Positions 56,958 to 64,000 of a stretch of DNA of 64,000 nucleotides are shown piece by piece. Each line of letters starts with the position of its first letter. Positions within the stretch are counted from its first letter, which is position 1. A program made the position numbers and the translations under genes. The notes below the pieces were generated by a model. The model saw only the letters and a program-made list of their open reading frames with translations, made no database searches and was not told where the DNA came from. This stretch comes from Rhodocyclaceae bacterium (GTDB lineage: Bacteria > Pseudomonadota > Gammaproteobacteria > Burkholderiales > Rhodocyclaceae): positions 1 to 64,000 of the forward strand of contig JAUXXJ010000040.1 of NCBI GenBank assembly GCA_030681195.1. The letters are read 5' to 3'.

Positions 56958-58210
56958 AACGTCGCCAGTTTCTCGCTGCGGGGGCGGCGCTTGGCGCAAG
57001 CCCGTTTCTGTCCCGACCGACTTTTGCCCAGCCGCGTGCGCGGGTGGTGGTGGGTGGTGGTGGTTGGGGTGGGCTGGCGGCGGCGCGTTACCTGCGCACG
57101 TTCGCTCCGCAACTTGAGGTTACCCTGCTGGAACGTAACGCCCGCTTCTGGTCCTGCCCCTTGTCCAATCACTGGCTGGTGGGACGCATTGATGGCGCGC
57201 TTCTCTCGCATGACTACCGGGCGGCGGCCCAACATTGGGGTTACCGCTTCGTGCAGGCCGAGGTCAGTCGCATTGATCGGGATGCCCGCCTGGTCGTGAC
57301 CGAATCGGAGCGTTTTGCCTATGACTGGCTGGTGCTGGCGGTGGGCATCCGCCACGACTACGCCGCCTGGTTTGGCGATGACCACGACACCATCGCCTAT
57401 ACGCGACAGCACTATCCCAGTGCCTATACGCCAGGGGCCGAGTTTCCCCGTCTGCGCGACAAGCTGGCCGGCTTTACTGGCGGCGATCTGCTGATGACCA
57501 TTCCGCCGCAACCGTTTCGCTGTCCGCCGGCGCCCTATGAGCGGGCGGTGATGATTGCCGGCTGGCTGGAGCAGCGCAAGATTCCCGGACGTTTGATTAT
57601 TCTCGATGCGAACCCGCCGTTTCAGGAATTCCTGCGCGTTTTTCGTGAGTACTTTCCCAAACGCATCGAGTACCACGCGCAGATGAAGGTGCTGGCCGTC
57701 GATCCGCGCCGTCGCACGGTGGATTGCGAGTTCGACCGTTTTGGTTTCGATGAGGCAATCCTGATGCCGCCCCAGCAGGCGGCGGGTCTGGCGTGGCAGG
57801 CCGATCTGATTAGCCGTGGCAGCAGCTGGGCGGCGGTCGATCCCCTGAGTTTCGCGGCACGGCACGACGAGCGCGTTTTCATCGTGGGCGACATGATCGA
57901 CCGGGTTTCCTCGCTCTTCGGTCATTATCCGAAAAGCGGACAGATGGCCAGCCGGCAGGGGCGCATCGTGGCACGCCAGATTGCCGCACGAGCAGCCGGT
58001 ACGGTGCCGCCGCAGGAACTGCCCGATAGTCTCTGTCACATCACCACCCAGTTCGATCCGCCGGCCGCGCTGCGGATCGAAGCCAGCTATCGTCTGCGCG
58101 GCGATGGCGAACTGGTCCAGCAGACGAAAAACCAGCGCGACCCGCAGCCGCGCGGCGAGGATCTGGCCTGGGCGCAAGGCATGTTTCGGGAGTTTATTGC
58201 GCCTCAGTGA
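56954..58210 (+). CDS. flavocytochrome c sulfide dehydrogenase flavoprotein-like (FccB/SoxF family)
   Basis: 418 residues from TTG 56954. Tat signal KRRQFLAAGAALGASPF, then FAD Rossmann VVVGGGGWGGLAAARYL. WSCPLSNHWLVG and FRCPPAPYERAVMIAGWLE match the two active-site regions of FccB, including the redox Cys positions; a VFIVGDM motif closes the FAD site. FccB oxidises sulfide to sulfur with a cytochrome subunit, which is not encoded here. A degenerate 24-bp repeat (about 57010-57025) falls at the signal cleavage region (RPTFAQ). Confidence 0.83.
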   Translation: MKRRQFLAAGAALGASPFLSRPTFAQPRARVVVGGGGWGGLAAARYLRTFAPQLEVTLLERNARFWSCPLSNHWLVGRIDGALLSHDYRAAAQHWGYRFVQAEVSRIDRDARLVVTESERFAYDWLVLAVGIRHDYAAWFGDDHDTIAYTRQHYPSAYTPGAEFPRLRDKLAGFTGGDLLMTIPPQPFRCPPAPYERAVMIAGWLEQRKIPGRLIILDANPPFQEFLRVFREYFPKRIEYHAQMKVLAVDPRRRTVDCEFDRFGFDEAILMPPQQAAGLAWQADLISRGSSWAAVDPLSFAARHDERVFIVGDMIDRVSSLFGHYPKSGQMASRQGRIVARQIAARAAGTVPPQELPDSLCHITTQFDPPAALRIEASYRLRGDGELVQQTKNQRDPQPRGEDLAWAQGMFREFIAPQ

Positions 58211-58215
58211 GGTGC

Positions 58216-58704
58216 TCAGTGGCGTGCATAGGTGCTGGTCTTGCCGTCCTTGCCGATCAGCAAGGTGTTGTACAACTCGCGGCGGACGATGCGCTCCGCC
58301 CCGTCGCCTTCCAGCATCGTGCAGCCGGTTTCGCAGCCGGTTCCCGCCAGCGCATCGAGGCCCGGTGCGCCGCGCGGTGCCCCCGGCACAGCCAGACCGC
58401 GCGCCTTGGGACGTTCCTTCAGCAGCAGCTTGATATCTTCGGCCGGCACATGCCCTTCGATGACATAGTCGCCCATCACGGCGGTGTGCCGCGCCTCCAG
58501 GTCCGGCCCGATGCGGTAGCGTTTTTTCACTTGCGCCATGTCCTGACTGTCGTCCAGTGTCACGGTGAATCCGTGCTGGCGCAAATGCTCGGCCCACTCG
58601 ATACAGGCGAGGCAAACCTTGGGAACAAACACTTTTACGGGCGGCAAAATTTCCGCGACGGCCGGGCCGGCGAGGAGAAGTAACATCCACAAGATGGCGC
58701 GCAT
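58216..58704 (-). CDS. DUF411 metal-binding-type protein with altered Cys set
   Basis: 162 residues from ATG 58704; signal peptide MRAILWMLLLLAGPAVA. DUF411 features: KVCLACIEWAEHLRQHGFTV, DYVIEGHVPAEDIKLLL and ERPKARGLAVPGAPRGAPG. The family usually has CxCC near the start and SCHTA in the middle; here they read CLAC and ARHTA, so metal ligands are reduced. A C-terminal extension adds TGCETGCTML. Relatives are linked to copper or other metal resistance. Convergent with the flavoprotein gene, 5 nt apart. Confidence 0.8.
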   Translation of the reverse strand: MRAILWMLLLLAGPAVAEILPPVKVFVPKVCLACIEWAEHLRQHGFTVTLDDSQDMAQVKKRYRIGPDLEARHTAVMGDYVIEGHVPAEDIKLLLKERPKARGLAVPGAPRGAPGLDALAGTGCETGCTMLEGDGAERIVRRELYNTLLIGKDGKTSTYARH

Positions 58705-58743
58705 GGCAGCTTCCTGACAGATCAAATGGAGAAGCTGCCGACG

Positions 58744-58866
58744 CTATCCGAATGCGCGGGTGCTGTCCTTGATGCGGCTCAGATTTTGCGCGGGCCAGTT
58801 CTCCTGCTCGTCCTGTTGCGCGTTATGGTTGGCGAATTTAATGACTTTGATGACGGGGTTTGCCAT
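58744..58866 (-). CDS. possible small protein, 40 aa
   Basis: ATG 58866 to TAG 58744 gives 40 residues starting MANPVIKVIKFANHNAQQDE and ending SRIKDSTRAFG. It fills the gap between the DUF411 and smr genes in the same direction. No clear ribosome site and no recognised family. Confidence 0.3.
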   Translation of the reverse strand: MANPVIKVIKFANHNAQQDEQENWPAQNLSRIKDSTRAFG

Positions 58867-58916
58867 GTCTCAAGCGCATCAGCATCACCATGAACCCGCA
58901 TCCTTGATGCCATCCC

Positions 58917-59456
58917 TTATCCAGCTAGCAGCACGATAACCGCGCCCGCACCACCATCAACCGTGCGGGCCTGGCAATAAGCAAGCACTTCCTGACGTTG
59001 GGCGAGCCAGCTGATGACGAGGCGTTTCAGGACGGGAATCCGTCCCGGTGAGCCATGGCCTTTGCCATGCACGATGCGCACGCAGCGCTGGCGGTGGGCC
59101 ACACATTCGGCGAGAAACAGCGCGACCTGCTGGCGGGCTTCGTCGCGGTGCAGGCCGTGCAGGTCGAGATGGGCTTGCACCACCCAGCGCCCGCGCCGCA
59201 GATCCTTGAGCACCTTGGGCGCCATGCCGGGTTTGAGGTAGACCGCTTCGTCGCCGCCTTCGAGGGCGAGATGGAGGGGATCGACATCGGAGAGCGATTC
59301 ATCCAGCGCGGCGCGTTCGTCGCGTGCCTTGCTGCGCGGGATGGCGGGCGGGGGCGGTGGCTCGTGATGAATCCGGTCGAGCGAGAGCGGCACAGCATCG
59401 GCCACCGCCTCCCGAAACAGGGCGCGCGATTGTTCATCCAGCGCCCTGTGGGCCAT
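58917..59456 (-). CDS. Smr-domain protein
   Basis: 179 residues. N-terminal acidic/Pro linker, then a Smr domain (about 90-175) with LDLHGLHRDEARQQVALFL, RCVRIVHGKGHGS and the C-terminal GGAGAVIVLL. Smr domains are nucleases; short proteobacterial forms such as SmrB cleave mRNA at collided ribosomes. The D-x-H-G and H-G-K-G motifs are intact. It follows trxB by 4 nt, so the two are likely co-transcribed. Confidence 0.9.
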   Translation of the reverse strand: MAHRALDEQSRALFREAVADAVPLSLDRIHHEPPPPPAIPRSKARDERAALDESLSDVDPLHLALEGGDEAVYLKPGMAPKVLKDLRRGRWVVQAHLDLHGLHRDEARQQVALFLAECVAHRQRCVRIVHGKGHGSPGRIPVLKRLVISWLAQRQEVLAYCQARTVDGGAGAVIVLLAG

Positions 59457-59460
59457 TGCT

Positions 59461-62866
<3,406 letters not shown>

Positions 62867-62876
62867 GAGGGTGGGA

Positions 62877-62900
62877 GCCGTCCCGCCAGCGCCGACTTTT
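62877..62900 (+). repeat. 24-bp dispersed repeat, copy 11 (intergenic), perfect
   Basis: Exact consensus, 10 bp after the ftsK stop and upstream of the convergent toxin gene end. The only full copy lying in a purely intergenic position that does not touch a start codon. Confidence 0.9.
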
Positions 62901-62937
62901 GAGAATCGCTACAGGCGATCCAGCTCAGGACGGCGGA

Positions 62938-63351
62938 TTATTGATCCAGCAAATCTACCAAGCGGCGTGCGCTGACGATACGCGTGCCGTCGTGTCGGTC
63001 AAGTGCCAGCAGATGGCTTTTGTCGCCGGTGGCGAGGTAGTCGGCTTGGGCAGCTTCGCATAAAGCGAGGAGGAAATCATCGGCGGGATCGGGTGAGCGC
63101 TGCACGTCGGGCAGGTCGTCACACATCACGGCCAGACGCCGGATGTCGTTGATCATGCGCCCGATTTCACTGGGCCTGAGTCGCGCCTGGAAAAAGGAGC
63201 GGCGTGTCACCGCCCGCAATTCCTCGATTTGCTGTTCCGTAGAGACGAGATCGAAACGTCCGTGTCGCCATTCCTCATAGAGACGATCAGGGGGCGTACC
63301 GCGTGTCATCAGGTCGGAAAGCAGGATGTTGGTATCGAGAACGACGCGCAT
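62938..63351 (-). CDS. PIN-domain toxin (PIN_3/COG1569 type)
   Basis: 137 residues. VVLDTNILLSDLMTRG gives the first catalytic Asp; Glu in QQIEELRAV, Asp in DPADDFLLALCEAAQADYLATGDKSHLLAL complete the acidic site. Predicted RNase toxin. The antitoxin gene lies upstream with 6 nt between. The pair sits between ftsK and lolA, which are normally neighbours, in the opposite direction. Confidence 0.88.
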   Translation of the reverse strand: MRVVLDTNILLSDLMTRGTPPDRLYEEWRHGRFDLVSTEQQIEELRAVTRRSFFQARLRPSEIGRMINDIRRLAVMCDDLPDVQRSPDPADDFLLALCEAAQADYLATGDKSHLLALDRHDGTRIVSARRLVDLLDQ

Positions 63352-63357
63352 GCGTCG

Positions 63358-63618
63358 TCAGCTTTCGGCCGCGACAGCCGCAGTGGCGCGTATGTCGCGC
63401 ACGGCATCGTCGATCATCGCTTCCAGCATGTCGGACGGCATGTCCTGATTGCGATCCTTCACGATCTGCACCGTGCGATCCAGCATGCGCCAGCGCACGG
63501 CATCCTCGACAAATTTCGAGAGGTCGCCCTTTTTCATTCCCTGTGCCCCGAGAAATCCGCGCAGGGAAAGGTCAGTTTCGGGCGAGACCTTGATGGTCCA
63601 GCGGACGGCTTCGGTCAT
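63358..63618 (-). CDS. ribbon-helix-helix antitoxin
   Basis: 86 residues. VRWTIKVSPETDLSLRGFLGAQG and GDLSKFVEDAVRWRML give the strand-helix-helix DNA-binding fold; the C-terminal helical part (DMPSDMLEAMIDDAVRDIRA) should bind the PIN toxin. ATG 63618 follows AAGGAT. CTTAT repeats upstream are likely its operator. Confidence 0.82.
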   Translation of the reverse strand: MTEAVRWTIKVSPETDLSLRGFLGAQGMKKGDLSKFVEDAVRWRMLDRTVQIVKDRNQDMPSDMLEAMIDDAVRDIRATAAVAAES

Positions 63619-63626
63619 GGTTTATC

Positions 63627-63649
63627 CTTATAAACGCTTATGTGCTTAT
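63627..63649. promoter_or_regulatory. CTTAT repeats upstream of the RHH antitoxin gene
   Basis: Three CTTAT elements at 63627-63631, 63637-63641 and 63645-63649 (ATAAG on the coding strand), 10 and 8 bp apart, start 8 bp from the antitoxin ATG. RHH antitoxins bind such short direct repeats to repress their own promoter. The lolA start is 41 bp to the right. Confidence 0.45.
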
Positions 63650-63690
63650 GCATCCTAGCATCGGCATCGTGGATGGGCAATAATGCACCC

Positions 63691-64000
63691 ATGCGCAAAA
63701 TCATTCTTATTTCCGCCCTGCTGTTCTCCGGCCTCGCCTCCGCTGCCGGCATCGACCAGCTCAAGGCCTTCTGGGCCAATACCCATGCGGCACAGGGCAC
63801 TTTTGCCCAGAGCGTGGCGACCAAGTCCGGCCGCAAGCCGCAGAATTCCAGCGGCAGCTTTGCGCTGGCACGGCCCGGCAAACTGCGCTGGAGCTACGAG
63901 AAGCCTTACAACTTGATGCTGGTGGCCGATGGCGCAAAGCTCTGGACCTACGACGCCGACCTGAATCAGGTCACCATCAGCAAGATGGACCAGGCCCTCG
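63691..64000 (+). CDS. lolA: outer-membrane lipoprotein carrier LolA, 5' part
   Basis: Periplasmic carrier that takes lipoproteins from LolCDE to LolB. 103 residues are visible and the frame is open at the window end. Signal peptide MRKIILISALLFSGLASA, then IDQLKAFWANTHAAQGTFAQ, SSGSFALARPGKLRWSYEKPY and LMLVADGAKLWTYDADLNQVT, all characteristic. ATG 63691 was chosen; ATG 63683 is out of frame. Normally directly after ftsK, but here separated by the PIN/RHH pair. Confidence 0.93.
   Translation, partial: MRKIILISALLFSGLASAAGIDQLKAFWANTHAAQGTFAQSVATKSGRKPQNSSGSFALARPGKLRWSYEKPYNLMLVADGAKLWTYDADLNQVTISKMDQAL

Noticed and set aside
58866..58937. Plus-strand ORF of 23 residues with a His-rich stretch near 58866
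   Set aside because: Too short, no ribosome site, and it overlaps the convergent smr end.

Overview
The window reads as a GC-rich betaproteobacterial chromosome, most likely Rhodocyclales. The inference rests on gene order: surA-pdxA-rsmA beside lptD, amgK-murU, dusB-fis-purH-purD-hemF, hemC-hemD-hemX-hemY divergent from ppc, and trxB-smr divergent from ftsK with lolA. Genus cannot be set from sequence alone. No rRNA, tRNA or CRISPR array was seen.

Layout. 1-165: 3' end of an ISL3-type insertion sequence that has run into the end of rsmA. 59-22009: housekeeping block for LPS assembly, cell-wall recycling, ubiquinone, tRNA modification, purine and haem synthesis, and PEP carboxylase. 22014-31654: accessory stretch with a hybrid sensor kinase, an AAA+/DUF4143 ATPase, a VapBC-like pair whose toxin lacks the usual first catalytic Asp, a frameshifted XRE/membrane gene, an old-yellow-enzyme reductase, hflX and small unknown genes. 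31608-39360: leftward operon of a periplasmic-binding-protein/MscS channel fusion, an orphan TPR-secretin, a pentapeptide-repeat protein, a solute-binding protein and a lipoprotein. 39463-47022: two-partner secretion locus (TpsA exoprotein, TpsB transporter, Gln-rich peptide). 47194-51973: TraX-like protein, a Cys-rich secreted protein, a 7TMR-DISM kinase with an OmpR-type regulator, and a small periplasmic protein. 52082-58866: an NCS1-permease/hybrid-kinase fusion with a LuxR-type regulator, an ankyrin/flavocytochrome pair and a DUF411 protein. 58917-64000: smr, trxB, ftsK, a PIN/RHH toxin-antitoxin pair and the start of lolA.

Two structures stand out. (1) A 24-bp non-palindromic sequence (core CCGCCAGCGCCGACTTTT) occurs at least 11 times, in both orientations, mostly inside essential genes where it is read in three frames as small-residue peptides (PAPTF, VGAGGTA, SALAGR). 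(2) Three leftward promoters (39.4, 47.2 and 48.5 kb) share an ATAG-N6-ATAG direct repeat exactly 21 nt upstream of a -10-like hexamer. They head the PBP-MscS/secretin operon, the two-partner secretion operon and the Cys-rich secreted protein gene, and the adjacent kinase/OmpR pair is the obvious candidate regulator. I infer that these parts form one envelope-stress or ligand-responsive surface system, which I do not recognise as described.

All calls come from reading the sequence and translations; no database search was run.
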